Origin: Drechslerella dactyloides
Taxonomy: Eukaryota > Ascomycota > Orbiliomycetes > Orbiliales > Orbiliaceae
Direction of reading: 5' to 3'
NCBI GenBank assembly: GCA_020064725.1
Contig: JAGTWJ010000017.1
Location: 2,790,001-2,854,000 of the forward strand
DNA: 64,000 nucleotides
Position 1 is the first letter of the stretch, and every line of letters starts with the position of its first letter. The notes beneath the pieces were generated by a model. It saw only the letters and a list, made by a program, of their open reading frames with translations. It searched no databases and was not told the DNA's origin. Made by a program: the position numbers and the translations under genes. Shown piece by piece: positions 36,792-49,203 of this stretch.

Positions 36792-37479
36792 CGTTTTAAT
36801 ATCGGCAACTAGCGGATTTTAGAACGGACATATACCCGTATCTACGTTGGATGTTGTTTGAACTTCGATGGACCAAATTTGCAAATGGAAAACGAAATGT
36901 TGACTACGTTCAATTTACAACTACACGTTTGTTTACGAATGAATTCAGTATGTGTCAATAAACTGTATTAAGCTTCATCACCCCGCCGCCCTAGATCTAA
37001 CATAATCGATCGCAAGCTTAAAGTCACTTGTCGACAATTGGTAAGAATCTCGTAAGCCGCGGGTTCGTGCAACCTGTGTGCACATTGACCAACTCCAGAT
37101 TCGGCAAAATGCAACATCTTGACTGAGGCTCTAGCGTTATCTATTTGACTATATGACCAATGAAGATCGAACTTATTTCGAATATAGTATATCTGTTTAT
37201 TCGGCTTTCGTTAGGAAGGCGACGTGGTTAAATTGTCCAATATGCCATTGGTCCGCATATAGCAGGCGCACGCACGCGTCTGCTATGTAGAAACTGAGGA
37301 TATGGCCTGAGAAAGAAATATATAGTACAAGATTAAAACCCCCAGAACTCGCGCTCCATCGTTACAGAATGTGATACACACGCTAAATACGCCGAACAAG
37401 GAAACTATAGGACTGCGCCTTCTAAAAGACAGCTTGTGGGTATAAAAATGGTAAAATAACTGCATTCAGCCGACCTTCC
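36792..37479. other. Convergent gap, large Gly-rich gene and Kelch gene
   Basis: The 688-bp, AT-rich convergent gap should hold two 3' untranslated regions. No supported gene is seen. Confidence 0.6.
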
Positions 37480-39532
37480 TCACATCGGAGCCTCTTGTAA
37501 TAGCGGCGCATTATTACCAGAGGGCGCTTCGTACACATCGCGTCTGTAGTCGTTCGGCGTGCTTCCGGGCAGCTCGGCATTGTATACAGCCGAGTCTCCG
37601 TGTAACTCCGGCCGTAACGCGACATGATGCGGCGGCGCCTGCAGTTCTGCAGTCTCGTGGTTTACGGACGCGTACCCGATGTATCCTTTGTCAGGCTGCG
37701 CAGCACCGTTAGTCGACGTTGGCGGCGGCGGAGGGAGAGGAGTTACGAGGTCTCGCGGCTGCTGCCGCCGTCTCCGTAGGAAGAACCAGATCCCGACTCC
37801 GATTAACGCGATGATAGCAATAGCGCCGACGACTATGCCGCCGATTGCGCCGCCGGATATCGAGGAGCCGGAGCTGGATTCCGGGGATCCGGGTGTCCCC
37901 CCGCCCGTCCCGCCTCCCGATGTGCCGGTTGGACTTTGGGTTGCACGGGCCGCGAATGGCGCGAAGACGGTGGCAAGAGCATTTTGATCGAATCCTCCCG
38001 GTGGTTGCGTGAGAGTTGCTCCACCCTCGGCGCTACAGGTACCAGATAGTCAGCATCGTCAACAATAATTCTAGATGTTTTACGAACGATGTAAGTAGAA
38101 AAGTTTATAGCTTACCCGCCGCCAATGGCTGAGTAGACCGGCGCAGGCACGCGGTATGTGTCCGCTGTGCCGCCATTCACCTGACTTGTCCATTCAAGCA
38201 AATTCAGATCGAAGAACCACGCCAGATTGCTATTCCTGTCACACTGCGGAAATGCGTAGGTGTACGCCCTCTCCACATGGTTCCCGCCAACGACGACCAG
38301 ATAATGATCCTTCATAAGATCGCAAGTCGGCGCGTATCGCGGGCCTGCGGAGACACTCGATTCAACATTCTCGGCCAGCTGAGTCCACGTGAAGGACGGT
38401 ATACTGAGCGACCATACGTCACCGAACGTAACGCTGCTGTTCGCGCCGCCGAAGTATATTATCTGGTAGCTGGACTGGTCTTGCGCAGGGACGATAGTGC
38501 TACAACCGGTCCAGAATCGGTTGGGTGGTAGCTGCCCGTTTGTGCGCTGGCTGTACCACTGTTTCGAGCGGGTGTCGTACACGCGCATAGTGTCCATTAC
38601 GCCTTCTTGGTCGTTCGTCACGCCCAGACCTGTGATTAGCACGGGTCGGTCGTCGAGGATGATGCCCTCCATGAAGCCGCTGACGGATTCGGTGAAGGGC
38701 GTCGTGTCGTTCGTCCAGACGCCCGTGGAAGCATTGAATGTGATGAGCTGGTTGACAGTGCTATCGATTTCAGCGCCGTCGATATATGTGCCACCCCAGG
38801 CGTATCCAGTGCGGGACTGCCGGTCGAACCAGTTCGCCCCTGTGCCGATGAGATTGGGGTTTCTGTTACCGATCCTGATGTCGGTTTCGACCCAGTTTGA
38901 GAGGATGCCGCCGTCGAGCAGGTCGGCTGTCCACATTTTGCCTCTTCGGCCCGGATTGTAATTTCTCTCGGGGATATAGGTTGCATTGCCAACATCGACC
39001 TCGGCGCCCAGGGCAAGGTAAGCTTTCCTGCCAGTCTCGTCAAGCCAGAACATGGGCGAGCGGGTGTCCTGCGCGCTGACATTCCAAGCGAAAGGCTGGC
39101 GGTCGTCTGTGAGCGTAATGATATTGTCAGGTATATCTTGCGCGCGGACGACGCCCGTCAGGTTGAGAACTCGGAGGTACGGATCTAGCGCAGGTAATCA
39201 TTATTAGTTAAAGTCCCCCGTGCTCCTCGCCGACGAGTAGGCGGATGTGAATATTTCGATGACGGCGTGTGCGTCACGTCGACAAGATGCATCTGTCTCT
39301 TCTGAATGTCGAATGCACGTACTCTGAGCGAAGCCCTCAAAACCACTATATATCATTCGACCACCTTGAATGTACATGACATCCCCAATGACCAGCCCTA
39401 CAAAAGCGCAAAATATCTGTCAGTGCGGTCCTCCGTGCAAGTTCGCTATCGCGCGAAGTTGCGTCGCGACTCACCCGCGTGGCCGGTTAGCGAACATGTA
39501 TCGCGGACCGGATCTGCAAAGGTTCTCGACAT
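37480..39532 (-). CDS. Kelch-repeat membrane protein (5' end unresolved)
   Basis: Four exons join in phase: 39475-39532, 39323-39397, 38116-39184 and 37480-38032 (about 584 aa from the ATG at 39532). A beta-propeller ectodomain shows Kelch-like strands: GDVMYIQGGRMIYSG, YQIIYFGGANSSVTFGDVWS, HYLVVVGGNH. A Gly/Ser-rich stem then leads to one membrane segment (AIGGIVVGAIAIIALIGVGI) followed by RRRRQQPRD and a Pro/Tyr-containing cytoplasmic tail. This layout is common among fungal Kelch-transmembrane surface proteins. Such proteins need a signal peptide, but none precedes FADPVRDTC. A possible acceptor (CGTATAG) sits 15 bases before the ATG, so a signal exon farther upstream is likely, and I could not find it. 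The N-terminus should be treated as incomplete. Confidence 0.78.
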
Positions 39533-42500
39533 GTCGACGGTTTGCTTCTATACGAGCCAGCTGAAGAAGCCTCGATATAATACCCGATATCGATTCGATT
39601 TATCGTTGGCCCAATCCCGTGAATTTTCGTAGCTGAACGCTTCTGCATGCGCTTCCCCTTTCGACGTAATCCCACCGTGACACAAACCGACGGCCAAAAC
39701 CGGAGCCCAGAACTTCGAAATCAAGAAATGAGGGATCCCATGCGGAAAAGTTGGCGGCGCCACCGCATCTAAAAGGAAACCCGCAAACCGCACAAATGCA
39801 AGAAATAAGATCCTGACAAGACGGCACGCAAGGAAAACAGCCGTTGCCAACCAACCAATTTTCGGCACCGAAATTACAAAAACCAGATCCGAATCCCTGC
39901 TGCCAGCCTCCACTAGAGCCCAAACTAGCACCGACACAGCGAAGGTGCAGAGCCCCGTCTTGAAACACCGTGCATCGTCCCTTGTCAATTAATTGCTGAC
40001 GGCCAAGGTTCCGGCAGATCGCAGAGCGCTGCCTCAGCAGGCCCCCGGCGTCCTATTCGTGACAGTCAGGCGGAGATCCTCGGCCGGCGGCCAATCGGAG
40101 CGAGAGAGCACGTCAAAGTGCCCGTCTATCGATAGCAGAGGCGGAGCAACCTCCCACCGTGTGCACAGAGCCACGGCACGTTGCCTGCCTCTTGCAGGTG
40201 TCGTGTTTGGAATGCATGGAATGCGTAAGTCGTGGCGGCCTGCTCCGTACAATTTTGTTAGCGTTGAGATTTTATTTTTAGTGGGCAATTGCCGGTACGT
40301 GACACGAGAGGCCTTCAGCTCGAAAATCTTACCCAACTTTGCCCAGCTTTTGCAGTCCATATTTGGATTGTTTGTAGGCGTAGAACGCCAAAGTGGCAAT
40401 CGGCAGGGCAGCCGGCTGAGCTCTGTCGCGGTAAGGTACTGAGCTGGTAGCTACTGGCCGCCTGCCAGGCTGAGAGGATCCTGGGACGGAGATACGCTGT
40501 GGTGTTGGATGTTGCAAGTGCAAGTGATCTCGATATCCGCCTTGAAGAAGACGGTGGCCACCCTAAAAACCATGTTGTCGAGTCATACAACTTCGTAGTC
40601 CGATGTTAGCACTTGCCTCCAAGTCCCTGATGATCTTTATTGTGGCATCCTTGGAATACGCCTTGAACGCGAACGCGAACGCTTGTTCGATATGGCCCTA
40701 TAGTCAGCGGCACGGACCGGATCTATGCCGCCGGCCGCGAGTGTCTCGTGTTTCAGCGCATGTTCATTTCTCGGCAGCGCTAGCGATAGGCTTGTATAGT
40801 GATCCGCAATATCTTGGTTCGAACGTTCTATCCCATCTTGTATGTGTATTAGTATGATCTGAGAAACCTTCTGGGTTCAGCAGAATAGACCCAGAAGTTT
40901 GAAATGCTGCAACGCAGCGCTAGCATTTGCAAATATTCAAATCGACCGGCACACATGACCGTATAGACAACTGATTCCCGATTTGGACGCTCGACCTACG
41001 TTTTAATTTCGTTGCTCGTTGGTGTTATCTGTTCGCCTTGGCATGTATATATATGTCCCCAAGCCGGGCATCATGAGCTCCGTAAATCCTGCTTATAATT
41101 ACATATGAGGCACGATAGATATACAATATATAAGTCGTTCCTGAAGAAGGAAACACTTATCTTAAGAATCCTCCTCCTCTAGTGCTCGAATTGCTGCCAT
41201 TTGCTTATGATCATGCAAGATCTCAGAGTGGGGGCACATATTGAACTAAAATGTAAGTTACGATTACTCGTCAATATCGCGATACGAGGCGTGACCTTCC
41301 GAATTTTCCGAAACTATCACCTTCCTAGATTGACCCGCATCGACTGATATATCGACACTTACCTTCCTGACTCGTTGTGGTGCCGCATGCCTATCGATGT
41401 CAATTCGCGGATATCCATATCCGGACTGTTATCGTTTGCAACATACCCACGTCTTGTTTGAACGGTTAGCATTTTCGGAAATGCAAAAAAGACTTTTGAC
41501 TCCGAGCAAATTCGAGAATTCGAGAAATGCATCTGTTTTAACTTTTAAACGTCCACAACGTAGCGAGAGCGGGCCGAACCGAACAAATATAGAGTTTGAA
41601 CTGGCTGTCAGGTGAAGCTACGGATTATCGACCTCTATGTCGCGTTCAGCAACGTGGTTGGCTCACATAAAAATTTCCTGTGCGTAGGTGGCCGAGTCTC
41701 TTCGCATATACATTTATGTTTGGGGAGATATTATCCTCCAATATCTTCTGTCATTCGGTTGACGCATGACTCGTTGTTCGTCTGACCAGCTAGTTTCTTG
41801 GCCGACTGTCTATTCAATCCAGGAACCAATACCGGTACCACGTGAAGGATATTGGACTCCAGTCAGCTCTTGTCACATACTGGAAGTAGTCCAGTTTCTA
41901 GTTAGCGAGAAAGGGTATCTTGACAATGTAAATGCCTCAAAGCAATCGCTAACCCAAGTACAATTACAAAGGCAGGGATTCCGACCTATAGACTTATGTA
42001 ATTATATAGGTCCTAGAGGTATAAAAGTTTCGTCCGAGTGCTTGCAATCACCTAGCTGTAGGCTAGACGCAACTCTCTAGAAGGCATGATTCTCGAATAG
42101 ACTGTTGTATAGAGATCGATTGCATGCTAGTTATCTATCGTACGCGTATACGTAGCTACATAGGCTGCCAGGAACAAAAGTCGACTCTCAGAATCACAGC
42201 TTAACTTGATAATGAGATCGATCAATATCTCACATCTTATACCGTCAAATGTTGTTATCAGCTCAACGGATCCAGGCCAAAGACGCCTATACATTTATTT
42301 ACAAAGATATTGAGAGAGACAGTAGATTGTTCATTAGTTGACGCGGCGGACAAGCCGGCAATCTCTAGCACAGCCCAGCGGCAAATTCCTCTTCTTTCTT
42401 TTCTCTTAACCTTGATTTAGCAGCTGCGTAAAAAATGGACTGACATCGATGCATCTCGTGCTGGGAATGGTACGTCCCGGAACTTTTATCAACGTCACTA

Positions 42501-43153
42501 AGTGTGTCGGCCCGTCTATTTCACGGAATCTAGCGGCGTCCACTGATCTTAAGACAGCGGGTATCAGAGATCTCAGGAATCTATCAAGTCTGCAGATATA
42601 GCCCAACGAGAGCTGCCCTTGCCTATAAATTCGACTAGCAAGAACACGCCATGCATTCTATGCATCCGGCATGCTCGCAGTTCGTTTAAGGATACTGGAA
42701 CAAGAAAGTCGAAAGCCACAACGGCGTAGTATTTCGGGGGGTATCCAGGTACTGCCAACCGTCATGAGTCGTAATGCCTACCGTGCCCGATGGGATATCA
42801 ACACCGATACACTATATCGGTAGATAGGCACGGGAGTAATATAAGTATATCAATTAATATTGAGTCAAGCCTTCCATGGGAGTGAATATAAAATGGCGCA
42901 GATCCAGATGAGCCGGTCTTGAGATTTATTTCCTTCTATACTATATCGCTATTCTCGAAGCCGGATTTGCCAGATACAATACATATAAGCAGGGCTTCGT
43001 ATTGATATATATCACTGATACCGGTACTCTATACCCCTCGAGCTGCGTTTCTATCATCGTTTAATAAGCATACCCACAATAGGTCTATGTATACTGACAG
43101 GTATATTTTGCTGTTAGGCAAGCTTTGTAAACCCAGATCAATCGAGAACCAAA
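39533..43153. other. 3.6-kb stretch without a supported gene
   Basis: This is the longest gene-free part of the window. The left part (39.6-40.6 kb) has open frames on the minus strand, including a textbook intron signal set (GTAAGA, GCTAAC, GCAG) at about 40248-40330. It may contain the missing first exon of the Kelch gene or an unrecognised small gene. From 41.0 to 43.1 kb the sequence is AT-rich with many TATA runs and no credible frame. Confidence 0.5.
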
Positions 43154-44075
43154 ATGCTCTTCAAAGCGGTTGTTGTTGGTGCTACGCTTGTGACTGTGGC
43201 AGCGGCTGCCGTGCTACCAGTGGTCCGTCGCGATGACCCAGTCTTTAACCCGGACCCTAGTTGGCGTGAGTGGACCATTTTCATACCATCATCATATTAA
43301 TGATCGCTCGATAGTTTGGAATAAATTTACTCTACCACAAGACAGGCCATTGATAGCTAACTCACGAGCATCTGCTGATCTTATTTATCTATATCTAGCG
43401 AAACCTTGGAGGAAGGACCTCCTGTCCGCCAACAAGAGCACTCCGGACGCCTATATCATAGCGAATGATGACACCTGGATCAAACTCGACCTTGACTTTC
43501 CGATCAAGATCTTCGACAAGACCAGCACAACCGCCTACATCTCCGTCAACGGAATTTTCTCCATCGACGAGCCCGTTGCAGGCCAACCAAGCGTTCCCGA
43601 ACAAAAGCTTCCCGTTGACCCCGCGAAATGCGGCACCACTCCTGGCGCTGGCTGCCTCCCCGGCACTGCAATCGCCGCCTTCTGGAGAGACCTACAGCTG
43701 ACGAACACCGGAGCTTATGGCACTGGTCTTGGGTGGCAATATACCTACCATCCCGGAAACGAGACGCCGCACTACCACATCTACTGGTTCTTATGCGACA
43801 AGGCCGTCTCCATGGCTCCAATCGGGGACACACGATGCGGCAAGGCGACACGATATATCAGGATGACGTTCTGGCAGCAGAACCCTGGAGTCTTTATGTT
43901 TGAATATTTGATGAATGACGGCAGCGAGGGCGTAGACGCGACGATGGGTGTTCAGAGTTATCCGGATTATCTTTCGCTCACGGCAGCTGAGGTTTTTGAG
44001 GGACGGGTTTGCTCGCTGGTGTATTTTGATACCAATACACGCAATACAACGATCGGGCCCATCGACTATTGCTAA
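43154..44075 (+). CDS. Secreted protein, unknown beta-rich domain
   Basis: Two exons (43154-43265, 43399-44075; 133-bp intron) give 262 aa. A signal peptide (FKAVVVGATLVTVAAAA) is followed by a dibasic RR site at about 25-26, a possible Kex2 cut. The body has the order seen in a group of ascomycete secreted proteins of unknown role: a strand pair around TTAYISVNGIFSI, then AIAAFWRDLQL, then IRMTFWQQNPGVFMFEYL, then ATMGVQSYPDY. Four or more Cys (KCGTTPGAGC, FLCDKA, TRCGKA, GRVCS, DYC) suggest disulfides. I cannot name a Pfam family with certainty. The frame extends upstream of exon 2 without splicing, but only the spliced form gives the signal peptide. Confidence 0.8.
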
Positions 44076-44566
44076 TTTGTAGCTTATACAAGCTTCTTGT
44101 ACTAGAGTACCATATGTAAATAAACACAAAGAGATCCTTGATTTTCTATATGTTTGCCTCGTCATACGGATACTGTGAAATTGGGATACTGGGTCCCATG
44201 ACGTGATGTGAGATGGATTAACATTGGTGCGCATGGGATGTAGTAGTATCGCGGCTAGGATGCAGTGAAGTTAGATGATAGAGATGCGTGCAGATAGTTG
44301 TCTAATTTGAGAATGTCTATATATATCTCAACAAGAACGCCTTTCAGCTCGCCCACCCAGTTACATGTTGTTGCGCAGCGTTATAAAGATTGGCTGGATC
44401 ATGATACACATGAGTTCAGAGGTGGGAATTCCCCTGTGCAAGTGTAGCCGATTAAATAATGGGAAGAGAAATAAATACCACCTTCTACACAGGGCCTTGG
44501 TAGCGCTAGTGAAGGCCCCCAAGCTGATACCAGTGATAGAACTCTCAGGGAATGCTTGAGTTCTTA
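44076..44566. other. Convergent gap
   Basis: The AT-rich 491-bp region lies between two gene 3' ends. No gene is seen. Confidence 0.6.
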
Positions 44567-45955
44567 CTATTTCTCGCCACCTGCCATGCCGACGAGATTT
44601 CCGTATTTGACTGTGTTCATTGTCGCAGCGTACTGCTCAGCAGCTGGCGACACTGTCAGAATCATTGCCGAAAATCCGCCTTCACTGCCCAGGAAATGTT
44701 CCCGCAGGACCATGGTCAGGGGGGACGACCGGAACGGGATACGCGCCTGACCAGATGAGCGGGCACGAATGACTTCTTTCAACGCGAACAAATCCGAGTT
44801 GATCTGTCGTCCTTCCTGCCGCTCCTCGGCCGTCTGCTTGCTCGCTGCGGCGGATGATGAAGCCTTCTGGTCATAATATTCGGACCCTGCGAGATCAACG
44901 AAGACGAATTTACCCCCGAGGCATGGGTGACGGCTGCTTGCAAAAATTTGCTGTACATGTGCTTCCGCAGCTTCCAGACGCTCTTCATATTCGCGTTTTG
45001 TAGCCTCAGCAGCGTCGATACGTGCTTGGTCGATGGTGTAGTCTGGGTTGAGCATGTATTTCCCATCAGGGCCTACGATATAGCCTTTTGAATTTTCCGC
45101 CAGGTAGACGTCGGTTGCATGCTTGCCATGCGGTACAAGTTCGGAATGTCGTTCGATGACGGCATCGCGCGCGTTTATAAGTGCGTTATTCACGATTTCC
45201 AGCTCGAAGACAGCGTGCGTCCGTGAGCTTTTGTCATGAACAGTAGATGTCCCCGTTGCACGGAGGGCAAGGCCAGCCTCAAGCGATTCGAGAAGAGAGT
45301 CGTACGTAAAGCAGGGCTTTATGAGTATCGGCCGGACGCGGACCTTGCCGCCTTCAAGGCTCTCTGTTTCTCCACGGACATGTGTTTTGCCGTCTGGACC
45401 CTCGCGGACGTGGCATTCCGTACGGCCGTTGAGGAGGTCGAAGGCGCTTTTCTTGCGAACCTCGTACATGCGTAGGCCGACTGCTAGCCTCTCGGACTCC
45501 CTATCTGCATCGGGTGGCAGAGATTCGTTTAATTGTGCTAGCTTGTCAAAGAGAGCTCTGGCAGCAGCAAGTGAAAGGCCTGTTTGCGAGGGGTCGGAAT
45601 GGTCATAGCCGACGATAGTGTGCGTCTTCCCACTGCCTGTGTGTCCATAGGCGAAGAAGTTGCAAGTTTTCCCGGCGAGGATGCGTGGAAAGGCTTGAGA
45701 GACAACATCATCGAAGACAGCTTTGTTATCGTCGGTGGGCTCGAAGATGCGGGTGAAGGACGCGGCGCTCGACCACGAGCGCGTTCCTCTGGAGGAAGAG
45801 GAGCTGGACGCTGGTTGAGAGATGCTGACGGACTGGTAGTCGCCAGACTCGGCAGTTGACTTCTCGATCGAGGTGGTTCCTGGCTCGTCTGGCAGAGGGC
45901 GCCAGCGAACGTACACATCGAAGGGAGCCAGCTTTTGGGCAGTCTTCGGCGGCAT
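44567..45955 (-). CDS. Tail-less kinesin-like motor with internal insertion
   Basis: A single exon of 462 aa is almost only motor domain. The P-loop is GHTGSGKT (104-111), switch I reads HDKSSRTH (240-247, usual NxxSSRSH), switch II is DLAGSE (354-359), and the alpha-4 region is QINSDLFALKEVI followed by RIPFRSSPLTMVL. Conserved FAYGHTGSGKTHT and FEPTDDNKAVFDDVV support a kinesin-13-like motor core. About 90 residues (roughly 256-346) lie between switch I and switch II, far more than the 25 or so expected, and include a charged helix. There is no stalk or cargo tail, so it may be a regulator or a degenerate motor instead of a transporter. The nucleotide-binding Ser/Thr and Gly residues are intact, so ATP binding is plausible. 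Confidence 0.9.
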   Translation of the reverse strand: MPPKTAQKLAPFDVYVRWRPLPDEPGTTSIEKSTAESGDYQSVSISQPASSSSSSRGTRSWSSAASFTRIFEPTDDNKAVFDDVVSQAFPRILAGKTCNFFAYGHTGSGKTHTIVGYDHSDPSQTGLSLAAARALFDKLAQLNESLPPDADRESERLAVGLRMYEVRKKSAFDLLNGRTECHVREGPDGKTHVRGETESLEGGKVRVRPILIKPCFTYDSLLESLEAGLALRATGTSTVHDKSSRTHAVFELEIVNNALINARDAVIERHSELVPHGKHATDVYLAENSKGYIVGPDGKYMLNPDYTIDQARIDAAEATKREYEERLEAAEAHVQQIFASSRHPCLGGKFVFVDLAGSEYYDQKASSSAAASKQTAEERQEGRQINSDLFALKEVIRARSSGQARIPFRSSPLTMVLREHFLGSEGGFSAMILTVSPAAEQYAATMNTVKYGNLVGMAGGEK

Positions 45956-46737
45956 ATTTCTTCGAAGGTGGGGTTATTATGGTATACGGATGTTCTTTTG
46001 TGTAACAGCGGTCAGTAAGCAAGAACCGTTCAAATAGAGGTATGGATATATCAATAAAATCATGAAGCGTACCGAGTGCCTTGGTATAAATACTAATGCA
46101 TACCGAGGTAATAATGCTATCTCGATCACGGAAGCGGATTCGAATCAGATATCAGATGGGCATATTGGCGACTGCGCGTGAACGACTGACAACGTGCAAC
46201 ATAGCCTTGGAGACAGCCTGAACAGATCAGGACAGGGCCCGCTGAGACCAACCGTCCAATCGGGCCATCTTATCTATATTCACGTCTCCAGATCGGTCTG
46301 TCTGCAGCATCGCGAAGTCTGTTTCAGTGGAATTCTTGCTGCAAACGTAGGCGAAATGCGACGCGTTCTGGGTCTTGGCCGCATGGTTCCCGTTGCGCTT
46401 TGGAGAGCTATAGCTCTAGTGGCAGGTCTGAAATTGCATAGCCAGAACTTGAGGGGTCGCACGCAGGATCATTATAGTCAGTGTCGATATCGATACTCCT
46501 CCGCGGTCTGCCTGAGGTCCTTGTGCCAGGCAGTATCGATGTCTCCAGTCCCACGGCAGTTCTAGCTCTCAGCGACGTCAATGCGTTGGTGGCACGTCTG
46601 TGGCACCAGGTCTCCAGCTTCTCCTCCGACGCGCAAAACGTAGCTTGTGAGCTGGTTTCTGCTCTCTCCACCATCACTACCGAACAGTACACTATCGCTA
46701 ACGTCAAGCTCACTTCAACTTCGTTCCATTATCCGCC
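45956..46737. other. Divergent gap, kinesin-like and F-box genes
   Basis: The 782-bp gap lies between divergent start codons. Short frames are present but no supported gene. Confidence 0.5.
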
Positions 46738-48609
46738 ATGTCACAATTATCTGGCGAACCGCAGGCCTCACTGGCAAGCCTGCCGACCGAGATAGCGTAG
46801 GTCATCACCCCGCGTTCCTTATCCACCCTTGGCAACACCCAAAGTAGAAGGAAGCTAACGGGCTGCATGCGCACAGCGATACCATCTACCATTCCCTTGC
46901 GCCAGGGGCACTGGCCCGCCTCGCTCGGGTGTCCAAGGACATCTATGTTGCGGTCCAGGGGCCGCTGTACCGGCGCCCTGTCATCACCAGCTTCCGGAAG
47001 CTGCAGTTGTTCGTGCAGACGCTCAACACTGTCGCGAGCTGGGACAAGACCGGCGAGGCGAGAAGCAAATGGGTCGTGCTCTTGACGTTGTTGATTGACC
47101 CGGCGGTCGAAGAGAGCACCACCGGGAGGCCGCTGACTGCGGTTCTCCTGGCGAGACTGATCCGTGTCATCTCGAGGTGCGTCTTCGTGAAGTGCTTCTT
47201 GTGACGTAGTGAATTTGAAGCTAATGGAAACAGGTACAATCCTGCCGTCACAATCACATTGATCGTCAGGAACTCCTCGTGCCAGTCCCAGCCTGTCCGC
47301 TCATTCCAAAGCGAGCAGTTTCCTCGTGTCACCAACCTCATTCTCGACCTCAGCAATGATGCTCCGACTCAGGGATCCTCCCGGGGTTCAAACTCTCTCG
47401 ACAGCGTCCATGCTAGACGCCGACATATGGGTGCAGACTACTCGTATAACACTACGGGAAGGCAATGCATGCCAAATGCCATCTTCTGGACGCGATTTTT
47501 CAATGGCATCTGTTTCCCAGAATTGCGGATGCTGGAACTGCACCACCGAACCGGACGTGGAGCACGACCTGGCGCCTATCACGGGTTTGCGGGAGAGCCC
47601 ATCCTTTTTACGGAGTTGGATACAGTCGGACTGGCGAAAATTGAGCGCCTCGTAGTAAATACGGTACCAGAGTTCAACGACATCGTATTGCTTGCCGGCC
47701 TGCGACATGCACCGCTGCTGACCGACTTGCACATCGAAGATTGTCACGTGAGCTATGAAGGTATGCAACTGATGGCATTGCTTCGTGTATTCGGATGGCT
47801 GATACGCAGATATGGATATAGCACTGGAAAAGCTACTGTTGCATGCCCTGCCTATTCTCCGGAGACTTGTCCTCCGCATCTCGATCAACTCGGAATACCC
47901 TAACATGGTCAGGCAGAAAATGAACGTTCGAAATCCGGAGCAAAATAACCCACATCTATGCCCGCACTTCCGCCGCAACGGTCGGAATCTCAAGCACTTT
48001 GAGTTCTCAGCACCGTATATCTGCCGCGACATCTTCGTGGACAGCTTCGAGACCAAGAAGCTCTCCGAAGCTGGGCATCCGGGTCTGTTGCAGGGCGACC
48101 CGCTTGGCGAGGTTGCCAGCGGATACCTAGATGCTGTCCTTGTTACCGGTACACTTAGCCGGCTTCGTCAGAACCGCGATACAGACGGCAACATGACAAA
48201 AGCAGCAGGTGACAGCAAGTCATTTGAAGAGGATAAAGCGATCGTAGAGAAGGAGCGGTCGCTACGGACGCGCAGAGCAACCATTGAGAAGGAGGGTTGG
48301 TCGAGGAAGGTGCATATGCTAGAAGGGGTGTGTGTTGACGGGGATACATTCGACGAGTTGGTGGTGTTGGCGGAGGTCGAGGAGGGTGGCGTGGAATGGA
48401 CGTTGGGACACCTGCCTAGTAGCAAGGCTATGAAGGTGGTGAACGGGATGGTGAGTAACGTCAGGCACGCGGATGAATTTGTGAGAGGGAGGCCGCCGAG
48501 GGAGCGCGCGCACCGGAGAAATCTCGAGCATGATTTTAATGATGGTCCGGTGGCACATTTTAATGGCGGCCCGCCAGTACAGGACATGGGTGACATGAAT
48601 GATATCTGA
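46738..48609 (+). CDS. F-box protein, substrate unknown
   Basis: Four exons in phase (46738-46796, 46877-47176, 47234-47760, 47810-48609) give 561 aa. An F-box-like motif starts near residue 14: LASLPTEIA, then DTIYHSLAPGALARLARVSK, then the conserved aromatic DIYVAVQGPLYR. F-box proteins recruit substrates to SCF ubiquitin ligases through Skp1. The middle has Leu-rich strands (FPELRMLELHH, APLLTDLHIEDC, LPILRRLVLRI) as in fungal F-box/LRR-like proteins. The last 150 residues are charged and helical, then low in complexity. Donor 1 (GTAGGT) is weak, and the last intron is only 49 bp. The function is inferred from the F-box alone. Confidence 0.8.
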
Positions 48610-49203
48610 GACTTTGGGGCGCGCTGTGATAAGAAATTTGATCTGGAGTTTAGGTTTATCGGGGCGGGTTGAATCTTAATCACTGTTCATGCTCTTAACG
48701 ATAGTCTCTTTGTAATACAAATTGAACTTGTCCTTAGAAAATAATTTGAAAAATTGGGTATACAGGTTCACCCGAAATAAGGCGATCAAATTTACTGCAT
48801 CTGCGTGAGGGTGTTAGGCCTGTTGATACATATGGAATATATCTTGATGTGAGGTCAGACCTTTGTAGGCTATCCGGGTGTCTTGCGAAAAGAAATTCTA
48901 TGTGCACGCCAATACTATGCATTACGAGTCCCACTAGTATGTCGTATCGCCTGTTGGGTCATGCGAAATATAATGCCCGATTTTGGTCAGGACATCTCTT
49001 GGCCCTGGTGACGTCCTCGATTGCGTTCTTTGAGTCTGAGTGCCTATTGTCTGGCGCGGGCTAGAATACCATGCTTCGCAGCAGGACTGCATAGACATCC
49101 TGGTAGTAAAGGCGCGGCCTGATAATCGTCTATGGGGTCGATCCTAGTCTATGAAAGCCGGAGAAGATCCGCTAGGTGGTTTCGGGTAACTCCACGGATA
49201 GTG
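48610..49203. other. Convergent gap, F-box gene and SF3b5
   Basis: The 594-bp gap between 3' ends has no supported gene. Confidence 0.6.

Noticed and set aside
37020..37090. Possible tRNA (gggttcgtgcaacc resembles a B box)
   Set aside because: No matching A box or acceptor stem could be folded by eye.
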